DNA of 64,000 nucleotides. Origin: Sulfuricurvum sp. GTDB taxonomy: Bacteria; Campylobacterota; Campylobacteria; Campylobacterales; Sulfurimonadaceae. A model generated the notes under the pieces. The model did no database searches. It saw nothing but the letters and a program-made list of their open reading frames with translations, and was not told the origin of the DNA. A program made the translations under genes and the position numbers. The stretch lies in the NCBI GenBank assembly GCA_030692765.1, contig JAUYUB010000021.1:21744-85743 (forward strand), given 5' to 3'. Of this stretch, positions 8,681-18,830 are shown in pieces (position 1 is the first letter of the stretch; every line of letters starts with the position of its first letter).

Positions 8681-9406
8681 TTATTTGGATTCAAGCTTGA
8701 TAGACGTTGCCGGCTGAATCGGACGGAAATTGTGATCGTAATGTGCTCTCATATCTTCAATCTGATTTTGTGACGCAGTCATTGGTTGTTTTAAGATATA
8801 CCATTGAACCCCTTCCGTACATGGAGGAGTCGTAAGTGAACCCACATAATGGTAATAATGCTTTTTATCATGTGGCAATAAATCCTGCGGATCGATACGA
8901 ATCGTACGTCCGATCCCTCCTAGCACATTGTCCAAAACAGGGTTATTTTTCCCCTCATTGAACATGATACCAACAACGGCTAAATGGCCATCGGCACTTT
9001 TATGCACCAAATGCCCCTCAAGCGCGTATTGTTTACCGTCAATGGTGTGTTCACTGTGTCCGTGAAAATGAAACTGGACAAGCGTGTATTCGCGACCGTC
9101 AAGAATCAGTTTTCCGCCATCCTTCACATTTACCTGTATTGCGTGTCCATTGTCAACCGCATCCGCGGTCGTATGCATATCCTCGTTCATCTTTAACGTC
9201 AATGAGCCTTTTAGAGACTTACTCTTTTTGCTCACGATATTGATTGGGGATTGCAAATGCCCTTTTTGGCACTCCTGTGCAAACTCACCCCAGCATGATG
9301 GGCCGTGAGTTTCGTAATCCCAATGAGCTGGATGTGCTTCTTCACCAAAAGCTGCTGATGTAAATAAAAGCGCTGCTACACTCAAAGCCAAGAGTGTTGT
9401 TTTCAT
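8681..9406 (-). CDS. Periplasmic alpha-carbonic anhydrase
   Basis: The enzyme interconverts CO2 and bicarbonate. The 241 residues begin with a clear signal peptide (to about A19 or G21). The zinc ligands H113 and H115 are in QFHFHGHSEH and H132 is in EGHLVH. The SPINI segment and LTTPPCTEGVQW are present, and C38 and C196 could form the usual disulphide bond of the alpha class. It lies 14 bp after the porin gene on the same strand and ends 27 bp before the solute-binding gene. In an autotroph it probably supplies inorganic carbon at the cell envelope or helps acid balance. Confidence 0.96.
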   Translation of the reverse strand: MKTTLLALSVAALLFTSAAFGEEAHPAHWDYETHGPSCWGEFAQECQKGHLQSPINIVSKKSKSLKGSLTLKMNEDMHTTADAVDNGHAIQVNVKDGGKLILDGREYTLVQFHFHGHSEHTIDGKQYALEGHLVHKSADGHLAVVGIMFNEGKNNPVLDNVLGGIGRTIRIDPQDLLPHDKKHYYHYVGSLTTPPCTEGVQWYILKQPMTASQNQIEDMRAHYDHNFRPIQPATSIKLESK

Positions 9407-9420
9407 GTTTTATCCTTTTT

Positions 9421-10776
9421 TTAAAATTTATAGTTTGCGATAACGCGGTATTGGGTAAAATCACCATTCACACTCGCTGTTGCATGCGGATCATTCCCCA
9501 TCACCGTATTGTTTGAAACCCAAATCCCTTTAGCGGCCAAGGAGAGATTACCGATACCATAAAAAAGCTGTACATTCAGGTCTTCTTCGGCACCTAGAGT
9601 GAAGCGTTCACCATCATAGTGAGCACAAGAAACTTCTGTGCTTAGCCCCGTAATTCCTGTAAAATCAAGCTTTTGTATTATACCAACTTTCATTCCAGTT
9701 GTCCCGCCAATGTAGGCAGTATCACTGGTTAGCCCTTTTCCATAATCCGATCCAAAAAGGTTGTTGGCCGTTAGCATATTTGTATAAAGTGGGGTCCCAT
9801 CCCACGGCAAGACCAATGAATCGTGCTCGCCATCGTGACTAAAAACATGACTGTATGCCGCCACAAACATTGTATCCTGATAAGTCGTACTCATTTTTAC
9901 ACCAATGGCCTGCGCGTTAATTCGACCACCAGCCAGTGTCATATCAGCAGCTAAATTCGCATCTGCATTTCCAACCGACTTTTCGCTGATTCCTTGCACC
10001 GAAGCCGTATAAGACCAATCACTATTGAGTTTATTCGCAAACATGGCATCAGCATAAACCGCATTCATAAAATCAGGAGCATAATAATCATAAACTTTTC
10101 CGCTTACAGCACCCTCTTTATAGCTGATCGAAAGAGGGAGAACATACCCACCATCATGCCCGGTGATCGCTCGTGTTTTCGTCCCCAGAGCACTTTCGAT
10201 GATATCTTCGAACCGGTCACTGGTACGCTGTTTGAATTTATCGATATAACCGCCGCTCATTTCTATCGATGGGGTAAGCTTCACCGTAGCGATTGCCCCT
10301 TCGACACTACTGGGAATCATACGGACATCTTTAGCATCGATTAATGGCGTTTCGATGACACGTCGCCCATACCAGAGTTCATAATTGTCACGATTGTATT
10401 GCGCGTACGCTTCTCCCAATACCGATATACCTTCGTTACCATCAGCTGTAGTAGCCCCAGGTTTCTTTGCATGGTAGCGCGAAAGGGTTGACTGTTCAGT
10501 ATTTGCAGCACCTTCTGGCAAAGCAAACGGATTGGTCGTCATAAACGTCGCCCCAAGCTTCAAACCATACAATGATCCAGTTACATATCCAAGCTGACCT
10601 CCGATTGCATTAGAATGTTGTGACGTATCGGCTTGGTTGCCTCCGTCTTTCTCAGTCCCTATGTAATAATATCGGATATTGCCGTGAGCTGACCCCTCTT
10701 TAAACCAGGTATCCAGACCATCCGCTGCATAAAGGGAGAATGCAGATGTTATCAATAATACAGTTATTTTTTTCAT
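9421..10776 (-). CDS. Outer-membrane porin, OprD-like of Campylobacterota
   Basis: This is a 451-residue outer-membrane beta-barrel with a signal peptide (MKKITVLLITSAFSLYAA). Repeated amphipathic strands with aromatic girdles follow, and it ends in a terminal phenylalanine (YKF), the mark of outer-membrane assembly. The start is set at ATG 10776 because AAGGA lies five bases upstream; a longer frame to 10827 would put extra residues before the signal peptide. The type resembles OprD-family porins common in this phylum. It precedes the carbonic anhydrase gene closely, so solute entry and carbon supply may be coregulated. Substrate unknown. Confidence 0.85.
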   Translation of the reverse strand: MKKITVLLITSAFSLYAADGLDTWFKEGSAHGNIRYYYIGTEKDGGNQADTSQHSNAIGGQLGYVTGSLYGLKLGATFMTTNPFALPEGAANTEQSTLSRYHAKKPGATTADGNEGISVLGEAYAQYNRDNYELWYGRRVIETPLIDAKDVRMIPSSVEGAIATVKLTPSIEMSGGYIDKFKQRTSDRFEDIIESALGTKTRAITGHDGGYVLPLSISYKEGAVSGKVYDYYAPDFMNAVYADAMFANKLNSDWSYTASVQGISEKSVGNADANLAADMTLAGGRINAQAIGVKMSTTYQDTMFVAAYSHVFSHDGEHDSLVLPWDGTPLYTNMLTANNLFGSDYGKGLTSDTAYIGGTTGMKVGIIQKLDFTGITGLSTEVSCAHYDGERFTLGAEEDLNVQLFYGIGNLSLAAKGIWVSNNTVMGNDPHATASVNGDFTQYRVIANYKF

Positions 10777-10852
10777 AATCATCCTTAATAATCCTAGGAA
10801 TTTTATCAAAAAAACATTAAACCTCATTTATCATGTACACATTCGTAAAGTG

Positions 10853-10858
10853 TATAAT
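10853..10858 (+). promoter_or_regulatory. Putative -10 box of the LtaS/OpgB-like gene
   Basis: TATAAT 32 bp before the start codon, within TGTATAATATAATG, in the spacer between the divergent porin and sulfatase-fold genes. Confidence 0.5.
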
Positions 10859-10890
10859 ATAATGTCATATCTCCCTATCCAAGAAGTACC

Positions 10891-12825
10891 ATGCAAGTTT
10901 TCAAAGAACTCTTTAAAATCTATCTCCTTTTTATTGCCCTTTTTTTCCTCGGGAGAATCGGTCTATATGTCCTCTATTTTGATCGTTTAAGTGATATCAG
11001 TTTTGCCGAATCGTTGCTTTCTTTTCTCTATGGGCTAAAGCTTGATACTATGACGACATCCATAATCCTTATTGTTCCGGCACTTTTGCTGTCCATAACG
11101 CCGCAAAGGTTTGCAAAAGCAATGGCGGCGATCATCAGCAGTTACGTTTTAATCTTTTTGCTTATTGCCCTTTACATCGAAAATGCTACTTTTCCATTTG
11201 TCGCCCAATACGATGTACGTCCGAACTATCTTTTTGTCGAGTATCTAAAATATCCCAAAGAAGTCAGCTCGATGATTCTCAAAGAGTACCCGATACAGCT
11301 CTTCGCTGCACTCTTTATGCTCATCATCATGGCATGGAGCTATGTACGATTTTCACCGCTAAAGCTTGAGAGCGCTATTCGCACACCGCTTTGGCGCCGT
11401 GTCCTTTTGATACTTCCTATTGCAGCTCTTCTTTTTATCGGTATTCGCTCTTCTTTGGGTCATCGTCCTGCCAATATTTCCGATGCCCTTTACAGTTGCA
11501 ACCGTATGGCCAATGAAATCGCAAAAAATTCCCTATACAGTATCGGCTACGCTTACTACAGCTACAACAAGGAATCCGGAAAACTGATCGAAAGCTATGG
11601 AAAAATAACTTTAACTCAGGCATACCAGCGTGTTTCCACGCGTCTAAATATACCCATGGGAAGCGAGTTGCCGTTTAATCGCCCCGAACCCACCCATTTT
11701 CATTCCGAGCAACCGAAAAATTTGGTTATTTTTATCCAAGAATCTCTGGGGAGCCAGTTTGTGGGATTCAGCGGCGGAGATGCCAATATTACCCCCAATC
11801 TTGAACGGCTCTCGCATGAAGGGCTTGCATTTACCAATCTATTTAGCAATGGTACCCGTTCGATACGAGGGCTCTCTGCCTTGACCTCAGGATGGCTTCC
11901 ATTGGCAGGGGAAGAAGTCGTAAAGCGTAACAAATCCCAAAGTGATTTTTTCACGGTTGCCTCACTGCTCAAACCGCTTGGATACAAATCAAGTTTCATC
12001 TATGGAGGCGAGGGACGGTTTGACAACATGCGAAGCTGGTACATGGGCAACGGTTTTGATGAAGTGATTGAGCAAACGGATTATAAAAATCCTAGTTTTG
12101 TCAGTACGTGGGGGGTAAGCGATGAAGACTTGGTTCTCAAGGCCCACGAAAAATTCAAAGCGCATACTGCCAAAGGAGAAAGGTTTGTCAGTGTGATGTT
12201 CTCATCCTCCAATCACTCCCCTTTTGAGCTTCCGGATGGGAAAATACAGTTCATAGAGGGAAAACCGCGCCAAAGCGTTGAAAATGCCGTTAAATACGCA
12301 GATTTTGCCATCGGACGTTTGTTTGAACTGGCGAAAAAAGAGCCTTACTACAAAAATACCGTCTTTGTTGTCGTTGCCGATCATAACGTCCGCGTCTATG
12401 GAGACGACCTCGTTCCCGTTAATATGTTCCACATTCCCGCTCTTATCATCGCAGACGGGTTGAAATCTCAGAAATTTGAACGTCTTTCCACCCAGCCTGA
12501 TGTCCTTGCTACAGCACTGGATCTCGTAGGCGTTGATCTAACCTATCCTGTTTTAGGACACTCCATATACAGTGATAAAAAACAAGAGATGGCACTTATG
12601 ATGTTTAACGATAACTTCGCTTTGCGTGTGGGCACAAATGTGGCGATTATCCAGCCCAACAAAGAGGCATTGACCTTTGCCTACGAAAACGAACATCTTA
12701 AAAGTATCCCGCATGATATAGAGCTGGAGAAAGACGCACTGGCTTTTGTCAAAGTCATGGACGATATGTACAACAAGAAATTGTTTAAGGTATCAAAAAA
12801 TAAAGTTTGTAAAAGCGATAAATAA
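10891..12825 (+). CDS. LtaS/OpgB-like membrane phosphoglycerol (or phosphoethanolamine) transferase
   Basis: This 644-residue inner-membrane protein has five N-terminal membrane segments (about 9-30, 50-70, 76-98, 135-152 and 168-186) and a periplasmic sulfatase-fold domain from about residue 275. E284 and the likely nucleophile T322 (NGTRSIRG) fit the metal site of the LTA synthase/OpgB family, with VADHNVR as a later metal-ligand segment. In Gram-negative bacteria such enzymes move phosphoglycerol from phosphatidylglycerol to periplasmic glucans or other glycans. The gene stands alone between a divergent porin and convergent rpsI. The acceptor is unknown. Confidence 0.88.
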   Translation: MQVFKELFKIYLLFIALFFLGRIGLYVLYFDRLSDISFAESLLSFLYGLKLDTMTTSIILIVPALLLSITPQRFAKAMAAIISSYVLIFLLIALYIENATFPFVAQYDVRPNYLFVEYLKYPKEVSSMILKEYPIQLFAALFMLIIMAWSYVRFSPLKLESAIRTPLWRRVLLILPIAALLFIGIRSSLGHRPANISDALYSCNRMANEIAKNSLYSIGYAYYSYNKESGKLIESYGKITLTQAYQRVSTRLNIPMGSELPFNRPEPTHFHSEQPKNLVIFIQESLGSQFVGFSGGDANITPNLERLSHEGLAFTNLFSNGTRSIRGLSALTSGWLPLAGEEVVKRNKSQSDFFTVASLLKPLGYKSSFIYGGEGRFDNMRSWYMGNGFDEVIEQTDYKNPSFVSTWGVSDEDLVLKAHEKFKAHTAKGERFVSVMFSSSNHSPFELPDGKIQFIEGKPRQSVENAVKYADFAIGRLFELAKKEPYYKNTVFVVVADHNVRVYGDDLVPVNMFHIPALIIADGLKSQKFERLSTQPDVLATALDLVGVDLTYPVLGHSIYSDKKQEMALMMFNDNFALRVGTNVAIIQPNKEALTFAYENEHLKSIPHDIELEKDALAFVKVMDDMYNKKLFKVSKNKVCKSDK

Positions 12826-12851
12826 TTAGAATGAAGAAATAAGAGAAGGAA

Positions 12852-12866
12852 CTCCCCGAAGGGGAG
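12852..12866 (-). terminator. Hairpin terminator after rpsI
   Basis: A six-base-pair CTCCCC/GGGGAG stem. Read on the minus strand, the top of the stem is C(UUCG)G, a very stable tetraloop, 16 bp after the rpsI stop. The U tract after it is short and broken. It may act for both rpsI and the convergent upstream gene. Confidence 0.6.
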
Positions 12867-12881
12867 GTAGAAAAGAAGCGA

Positions 12882-13271
12882 TTAACGCTTAGAGAATTGA
12901 CGTGAACGACGTGCTTTACGACGGCCTGGCTTCTTACGCTCAACGATACGTGAATCGCGAGTAAGCATACCGTACGGTTTAAGTACTGGACGGAAAGCAG
13001 GATCAAATGCACAAAGTGCTCTTGAAATACCGTGACGAAGTGCATCAGATTGACCTGAGAACCCACCACCGGTAGTTTTAGCTTCGATATCTACTGATGT
13101 GTCTTGTTTAGTCAATGAAAGCGGTTGAGTAACACGCAATTTCTTTGCTTCAAGACCACCAAGCCATGCATCAAGTGAAAGACCATTAACAGTAATTTTA
13201 CCTGTACCTGGAGTCATCCATACTTTAGCAATTGACGTTTTTCTTCTGCCGGTTGCATATGTTTTTGCCAT
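12882..13271 (-). CDS. rpsI: 30S ribosomal protein S9
   Basis: This 129-residue protein has the S9 hallmarks: [13 protein letters not shown] at the start, [19 protein letters not shown] in the middle and the basic C-terminal tail ending SRQFSKR that reaches the P-site tRNA. It follows rplM after a nine-base gap, the universal rplM-rpsI pair. It is followed by a UUCG-loop hairpin. Confidence 0.98.
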   Translation of the reverse strand: MAKTYATGRRKTSIAKVWMTPGTGKITVNGLSLDAWLGGLEAKKLRVTQPLSLTKQDTSVDIEAKTTGGGFSGQSDALRHGISRALCAFDPAFRPVLKPYGMLTRDSRIVERKKPGRRKARRSRQFSKR

Positions 13272-13280
13272 AGTTAATCC

Positions 13281-13703
13281 TTACTTAGCAAGTTGTGCTG
13301 AGTGAGGATGTTCCGCACCTGCATAAACTTTTAGTTTTTTGATCATTGCGCGACCCAATTTTGTTTTAGGAAGCATACCGCGAGCGGCAAGTTTGAAAAC
13401 TTTCTCTGGGTTCGTTGCCAAAAGGTCTGTAAACTTTTCACTCTTCACGTTACCGAAGTAACCCGTGTGACGGTGATACGTTTTAGTAGCAGCTTTACCG
13501 CCACCTTTAATAAGTGCTTTTTCAGCGTTAATGATAACAACGAAGTCACCACAGTCAATATTTGGTGTAAAATATGGCTTATCTTTTCCGCGAAGACGAG
13601 TAGCAACATCAGTCATAATACGACCAAATGTTTTCCCTTCAGCGTCAATCAAAATCCATTTATGTTCGATTTGCTCAGCTGTAGCAATTTGTGTAAATTT
13701 CAT
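13281..13703 (-). CDS. rplM: 50S ribosomal protein L13
   Basis: This 140-residue protein is L13: KWILIDAEGKTFGRIMTDVATRLRGK at the start, DCGDFVVIINAEK, HTGYFGNVK and the RGMLPKTKLGRAMIKKLKVYAG region. ATG 13703 is preferred over GTG 13706 because AAGGAGG lies six bases before it. It is the first gene of the rplM-rpsI operon. Confidence 0.98.
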   Translation of the reverse strand: MKFTQIATAEQIEHKWILIDAEGKTFGRIMTDVATRLRGKDKPYFTPNIDCGDFVVIINAEKALIKGGGKAATKTYHRHTGYFGNVKSEKFTDLLATNPEKVFKLAARGMLPKTKLGRAMIKKLKVYAGAEHPHSAQLAK

Positions 13704-13742
13704 CACGAGCCTCCTTGTAAGTCTTAAATAAATAGTGGCGAA

Positions 13743-13748
13743 ATTTTA
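13743..13748 (-). promoter_or_regulatory. Putative -10 box of rplM-rpsI
   Basis: GGGTAAAAT on the minus strand, about 40 bp before the rplM start, in the 80-bp gap after addA. Weak match; no clear -35. Confidence 0.35.
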
Positions 13749-13784
13749 CCCATTTAAACTTATAACTTACTTAAATTAAGTTTC

Positions 13785-16493
13785 CTATAAGCAATCTACG
13801 AATTTGACACCCTCACTGTTCAAGTAGCAAAGATACCCTTTTACAGCCCCTCCAGCGAGTGCCCGTACGGCATCCATGTACATTTTGACTTGCATTTTAT
13901 GGGAAAAATTCTCTTCTTGTCCTGTTTTATAATCAATAACCGTCCAGTGGCCTGTATCACTTTGGATGAGCAAGTCGATAATACGCATTTCGCCCTGATA
14001 AAAAAAGCGTTTTTCTTTGTAGTGTTTGCCTTGCGTCAAGGTACAAAACGTTTCATCCCCCAGCAACATCTCCAATGCAGTGCGCATCGTCTCAATCTTT
14101 TCGGCTCCGATACGTGCACCGTAACGCTTACGCGCCGATTCAATCGCGGCATGTATCGAGTCGTGTTTAAAATCACCCATCATTTCCAATGCGTAGTGCA
14201 GTGCCAGACCATACTGTACCGCATCGTAGTCAAAGGTCTCATTGGACTCCAAACGCACTACCTCATCTTGTCTTCCATAGGATACGGCTTCATATTTAAG
14301 CGGTTCAAGAGGCTGTGGCGCTTGAGCATTAGAAGATTCAAACACCTTTTCTCCCCATGCCCCCTCAACAAGATCCAAAGGAGCAAACCACGACGATTTT
14401 GGCTTGGCGATCACACTTAGCGACTGAACCGCGCGAGTCAGTGCCACATACAAACCGTTAAGCTGATCTTCACCCTCGAGTACTTTTTCTTTCTCCAGCG
14501 CTGCTTGATACGCAACATCCAACTCTTCGCGCCCTTTGATACGGTAAAAAAGTCGTGTTAGGGTCAGACCCTCATACTCATAGACGATACTCTCTCCACG
14601 GCTTCTTGGGATTCCTAAACGATCCAGAACCAGTACGTGCTCAAACTCCAACCCCTTGGATTTATGCACCGTCATGATCCGTATTCCATGCAGATCACTT
14701 TGGGGGGCATTCGCATCGAGGCGGTCTATCTCAAACGCTACTTCCTCTATGTCACGGTAATTATTGAGATGCTCGATAAACATCATAGCGCTTTTATCAC
14801 CGATTCTTTGATCCCGTATAAAACGGATGGCCTGTTCTTGCAAATCGGTAATGCTTACTGGCTGTATCGTTTGGGCTTCAACCCCCAAAAGCGCCGCACA
14901 GTTATGCCGATATATATCGGCTCTAAAATAACAATAACGTAAATACTCGATCACCGCTTTGACACTTCGCTGATGGATCAGTTTGGACGTCGCTTCACTC
15001 ACCACATCCAGATGGTGCTCTTCGAGATACTCCTGTAGTTTACCGGCATCGGAATTCGTCACGCATAAAACGGCTATTTCATCTTGAGTAATTCCCATTT
15101 TGAGCAATCGCTCAATCCCTTCATACGCCGTTTTAAGCGGCTCATCGCTCGTTAGGACTTCGACGTATCCGCCCTTCTTAGATTCGGGTGAACCTTGCGG
15201 AATGTAGCGTTTCATCTTGGCACCGAAGACACGGTTGACAAAATCTACTACTTCACTTTTGGATCGGTAGTTTACCTCTAGAGGACGTACCTGCACTTCA
15301 AAATGGTGGGCTACATCGTAAAACAAAGCGCTCACTCCGCCGCGAAAACGGTAAATCGATTGTTTCACATCCCCAACGAAGAAAAAGCTTCCCCCCTCGT
15401 TTATCCCCTTTCCCGAACTGATCTCTTCGATCAAAGGACGCAGAATATCAAACTGAATCACACTGGTGTCTTGAAACTCATCCAGCAAGAGATGTTTCAT
15501 CCTGGAATCCAGCCGAAAGTAGAGAAATTCACTCTCTATCTTTCCCCGCAACAAAGAGTGAACCATCAGCGTAATGTCATCAAAGGTAAGCTCTTGATTC
15601 TGCCGCATAATCGCCGTACGGCTTTTGATGTATATGTCTAAAAGGCGCAATAACCCTGCAAAAAAATCCGATTCGCGTGATTGCATTTGCATTCGCACGG
15701 TCTCTTGGAGACTGCGTAGCAGCTCGTCCATCTTGGGTTCATAGATTTTTTTAAAATCCCAATACTCTAAACTCGGTTTAAAAAGCCATGTTTTGCCTAA
15801 AAGCGCATCATAATCCTCAATCTCCATGGTCTTTCTGGCACGGTCACTCAGTGGCTTGCTCAATACGAGCGCCGACAATTCTGATGCCAGACTCATCGCG
15901 TGCTCATACGGATTAAAAGAGAGGCTCACATTGGGTAGCTCTATGGCCTCAAACTCTTTGTGCTTTGCATACAGTTGTGCGAGCAGTACAAAAATATCAT
16001 CCAAACGTTTTGAACTCAACTGTGCCAAGCCAACCAGAGTTCCCATCTCACCTGCGACTTCTATTTCATGTAAAAAGCGCTCTAAAAACTTGGTTTCATG
16101 ATGGGATGTCGCCGCCGTATATGTGGGCATGATCCCTGCATTGAGAGCAAATTTACGCAAGATGGTTCCGAAAAACTTGTCGATTGTCGAGATATGAATA
16201 TCACTGCGCAAAAAACGAAGCAGTATTTTTTTTCGCTGTGCCAGTATCTCCTCACAGCTTAATCCACTCAGACGTGAAATCTCGGCAAGTTCTGCACGTG
16301 TTTCCAAAGCTTTAAGTGTTTCAATCACCCGCTGCATCATCTCATTGGCCGCTTTGTTTGTAAACGTCAATGCTGTAATGGATGAGGGATCCTCCCCCAT
16401 AAAAAGAAGGCTTAGATATCGCACAACCAGATTAAACGTTTTACCGCTTCCGGCACTCGCTTCATACGCTAAAAAAGGCTCAAACTGACTCAT
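13785..16493 (-). CDS. addA: AddA-type helicase-nuclease, double-strand break repair
   Basis: AddA is the motor and nuclease subunit that, with AddB, processes DNA double-strand ends for RecA-dependent repair. The 902 residues are a UvrD-type helicase. Walker A is ASAGSGKT at 12-19, followed by LTFTNKAANEM (motif Ia), DEFQDT (Walker B), VGDVKQSIYRFRGG and GLYVALTRA. A RecB-type nuclease domain lies at the C-terminus with IIDLLIQ and DYKTG. At 902 residues it is shorter than the roughly 1,200 of Bacillus AddA, as is usual in Campylobacterota. The start follows the addB stop with no gap (16494/16493), so the two are coupled. Confidence 0.93.
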   Translation of the reverse strand: MSQFEPFLAYEASAGSGKTFNLVVRYLSLLFMGEDPSSITALTFTNKAANEMMQRVIETLKALETRAELAEISRLSGLSCEEILAQRKKILLRFLRSDIHISTIDKFFGTILRKFALNAGIMPTYTAATSHHETKFLERFLHEIEVAGEMGTLVGLAQLSSKRLDDIFVLLAQLYAKHKEFEAIELPNVSLSFNPYEHAMSLASELSALVLSKPLSDRARKTMEIEDYDALLGKTWLFKPSLEYWDFKKIYEPKMDELLRSLQETVRMQMQSRESDFFAGLLRLLDIYIKSRTAIMRQNQELTFDDITLMVHSLLRGKIESEFLYFRLDSRMKHLLLDEFQDTSVIQFDILRPLIEEISSGKGINEGGSFFFVGDVKQSIYRFRGGVSALFYDVAHHFEVQVRPLEVNYRSKSEVVDFVNRVFGAKMKRYIPQGSPESKKGGYVEVLTSDEPLKTAYEGIERLLKMGITQDEIAVLCVTNSDAGKLQEYLEEHHLDVVSEATSKLIHQRSVKAVIEYLRYCYFRADIYRHNCAALLGVEAQTIQPVSITDLQEQAIRFIRDQRIGDKSAMMFIEHLNNYRDIEEVAFEIDRLDANAPQSDLHGIRIMTVHKSKGLEFEHVLVLDRLGIPRSRGESIVYEYEGLTLTRLFYRIKGREELDVAYQAALEKEKVLEGEDQLNGLYVALTRAVQSLSVIAKPKSSWFAPLDLVEGAWGEKVFESSNAQAPQPLEPLKYEAVSYGRQDEVVRLESNETFDYDAVQYGLALHYALEMMGDFKHDSIHAAIESARKRYGARIGAEKIETMRTALEMLLGDETFCTLTQGKHYKEKRFFYQGEMRIIDLLIQSDTGHWTVIDYKTGQEENFSHKMQVKMYMDAVRALAGGAVKGYLCYLNSEGVKFVDCL

Positions 16494-18830
16494 TTACAGC
16501 TCCCTCTCGCACAATGTCGCGTAGGTGCAATGTCGACAGGCACTTAAATCCTCACACATTTCCCATACCCACTGCGTATTTTCGGAAAGCATTTGCAAGA
16601 TCTCTTTGAGCTTTTGCGTTTTTGATTCCAAAAATTGCTCGAATTCAATTTTTCCGGAATTGAGATCATACACCCCACATCGCACCACTGTTCCCAATGG
16701 TGCCGCAAGAAGCGCATAGATACTCAGTTGATAATCCACATCCTTGTCGCTGACGTCACTGGAAGTAGACGCATATTTGCCCGTTTTATAATCCAGTACT
16801 TCCAACCCCTCAAGTGTGCGATCAATACGATCTATGCGTCCACTCAGGCGTATACCGCAAACGAGAGCATCTCCCTCTTTTTCACGATAGGCAACTCGTG
16901 ATCCTTGTGTAAAACGTTGGATCTCAGACTCATAAAAGGGGGTCAGTTTTTCTAACCACAGATCTTGAACATAGCGCTGCATGACATCCTGCAGTTCATA
17001 CTCACGCAATGCGCTTCCCAAAGCCTCTTTCATCTGTGATGCACTTTCATAATAATCTCTGGACGCGTACACTTTTTCAAGCGCACCATGCAGCCGATTC
17101 CCGATTTCACGCTCTCGTGAGAGGTCCTTCGCTTTTTCGTGCTCTTTTATTTTTTCGATGTATTTGTAATAAAATTGCCGTTTGCAGGTCAAAAAGCTTT
17201 TTAATCCGCTGGCAGATAGGGGATAGGCGGTAAAATTATATTGCGTCTCAATGTGACGTTTTACACGCTCTTTAAAAACAGGCTTAGGCAAAATTGCGCT
17301 TCCATAATCCAGCTGCGCTTCGCGCATCTCAATGCCTAATTGCAATAAAAAGCGTGAGGGTACCGACTCCGAATTTTGAACACAGGAAATTGCCACCTCT
17401 TGCGCACGGTTAAACAACATCCAGTAATAGTGCTTTTGCAAGGACTCACGCTCAGCGGTCGTAGGCAGATCGGCAATTTTACGTATTTGGGTATTCAAAA
17501 AAAGATCTTTTTGGCTTCGATGCGGAACATACCCCTCATTGAAATCAACAACGATGACCCCATCAAAACTCATGCCGCGTGTTTCCAACAATCCAATAAC
17601 CGTGATCTTACCCCCCCCGACATCATCAATGGAACAGCTTTTGACACGGTTAAAGAAAATTCGCATCGCCAATTTAAATTCCACACCGCCTAAAGCTGTA
17701 GAAAGAGGCTTGAAACGGTTTAATTCTTCAATCAGTATCTCTTTAACCTCGGTACTATTCGTTTCCTCACGTAACATTGCACACAGATGTTCTAAATCGG
17801 CATAGTTAAACGGCAGATAATAATGGGCTTTGACCCAATCCATCAAATCCGAAGAGATTTTAGAGACACGCGCCTTGTTCTCAACACTGCACTCTTCCAA
17901 ATAAAGCTCAATGGCCTCTATGGTTCGTATCGTCGAATTATCCTTCATCGAAGAGCCCATCGCAAAGTTAAAATTATTCTCTTCATCAAACAATCTCAAA
18001 TACTGCGCGAACTGCTCATCTGGGACCACGACAACCATATTGTCCGGATCAATTCCATGTTCAACCATCTGCGCAATTTTCGCTTTCACAAAACCCACTT
18101 GTATGAGGCGGTTATGAAATACTTCGCACGTCACATGACTCAAGGTATCAATAGGAATCGATTCAAGGGTTTGTAAGGTGCTTAACGAAAATACGACACG
18201 ATGTCCCTCTTGTATATCCAGCGACAGCTCTCTGAGGCGTTGTGACATCTTTTCATTGTAAGCCGTCGCATGATACACACACTCAAGCGATACGACTGCC
18301 GCACACGCTTCCAAGACCTTCAGTTCATAACGGCTCAGATATCCCTCGACGTGTACAGTGATTGCATCAAACTCTCTTAAGTACCCCTCATTAATCTTCA
18401 CTGCTGATTTGGCAAAAATCGGATCGCTCCAGCGGTTCGCCGTAGCTACCTCACGGTACCTGTGAAGAAGGTGTTTCAAAATAGCGATATGTTCTTCGTA
18501 CTCTCCATAGATATCCGCATTTTCCAAAGCACTGATATCCACCATCTCACCGCTGAGTTCTTCAAAAAAACGAAAAATATATTGGGAGTTTTGAATAAAG
18601 GTAAAGAAGTTACGTTCAATGTGCAAACTGGCGAAAGAAGAAAAATCCGAAGCCTCGTGCAGACCCAGAAGGCGTAAGTCATCATCAGGCACGATCACAT
18701 TTTCAGTGAGAACTGCACGATCCAAAAAATCGTTCATTCCTATAAAAGTAGGTAAAAAACCTTCGCCACAGCCGTCTAATGCATTACGAATCGCACGTGA
18801 TGTCGGGTAGACGACGCAGCTGCGTTGCAT
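16494..18830 (-). CDS. addB: AddB-type subunit with Fe-S nuclease domain
   Basis: AddB is the partner subunit of AddA and carries a second PD-(D/E)XK nuclease. The N-terminal VVYPTSRAI segment aligns with an inactivated helicase start: no Walker A glycine-lysine motif is seen. The nuclease shows SGRIDRIDR and VLDYKTGKY. Cysteines in LTCKRQFYYKY and in the tail CRHCTYATLC are placed like the four ligands of the AddB-type iron-sulphur cluster. The length is 778 residues. It lies directly before addA, and its start overlaps the fixH stop by one base, so addBA may be partly transcribed from the cco operon. Confidence 0.9.
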   Translation of the reverse strand: MQRSCVVYPTSRAIRNALDGCGEGFLPTFIGMNDFLDRAVLTENVIVPDDDLRLLGLHEASDFSSFASLHIERNFFTFIQNSQYIFRFFEELSGEMVDISALENADIYGEYEEHIAILKHLLHRYREVATANRWSDPIFAKSAVKINEGYLREFDAITVHVEGYLSRYELKVLEACAAVVSLECVYHATAYNEKMSQRLRELSLDIQEGHRVVFSLSTLQTLESIPIDTLSHVTCEVFHNRLIQVGFVKAKIAQMVEHGIDPDNMVVVVPDEQFAQYLRLFDEENNFNFAMGSSMKDNSTIRTIEAIELYLEECSVENKARVSKISSDLMDWVKAHYYLPFNYADLEHLCAMLREETNSTEVKEILIEELNRFKPLSTALGGVEFKLAMRIFFNRVKSCSIDDVGGGKITVIGLLETRGMSFDGVIVVDFNEGYVPHRSQKDLFLNTQIRKIADLPTTAERESLQKHYYWMLFNRAQEVAISCVQNSESVPSRFLLQLGIEMREAQLDYGSAILPKPVFKERVKRHIETQYNFTAYPLSASGLKSFLTCKRQFYYKYIEKIKEHEKAKDLSREREIGNRLHGALEKVYASRDYYESASQMKEALGSALREYELQDVMQRYVQDLWLEKLTPFYESEIQRFTQGSRVAYREKEGDALVCGIRLSGRIDRIDRTLEGLEVLDYKTGKYASTSSDVSDKDVDYQLSIYALLAAPLGTVVRCGVYDLNSGKIEFEQFLESKTQKLKEILQMLSENTQWVWEMCEDLSACRHCTYATLCEREL

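Noticed and set aside
9421..10827. Longer porin start at 10827
   Set aside because: It would add residues before a good signal peptide and has no Shine-Dalgarno sequence; ATG 10776 has AAGGA.
13767..13779. 13-bp palindrome ACTTAA-A-TTAAGT between addA and rplM
   Set aside because: It is AT-rich and short with no U tract; likely chance in an AT-rich spacer.
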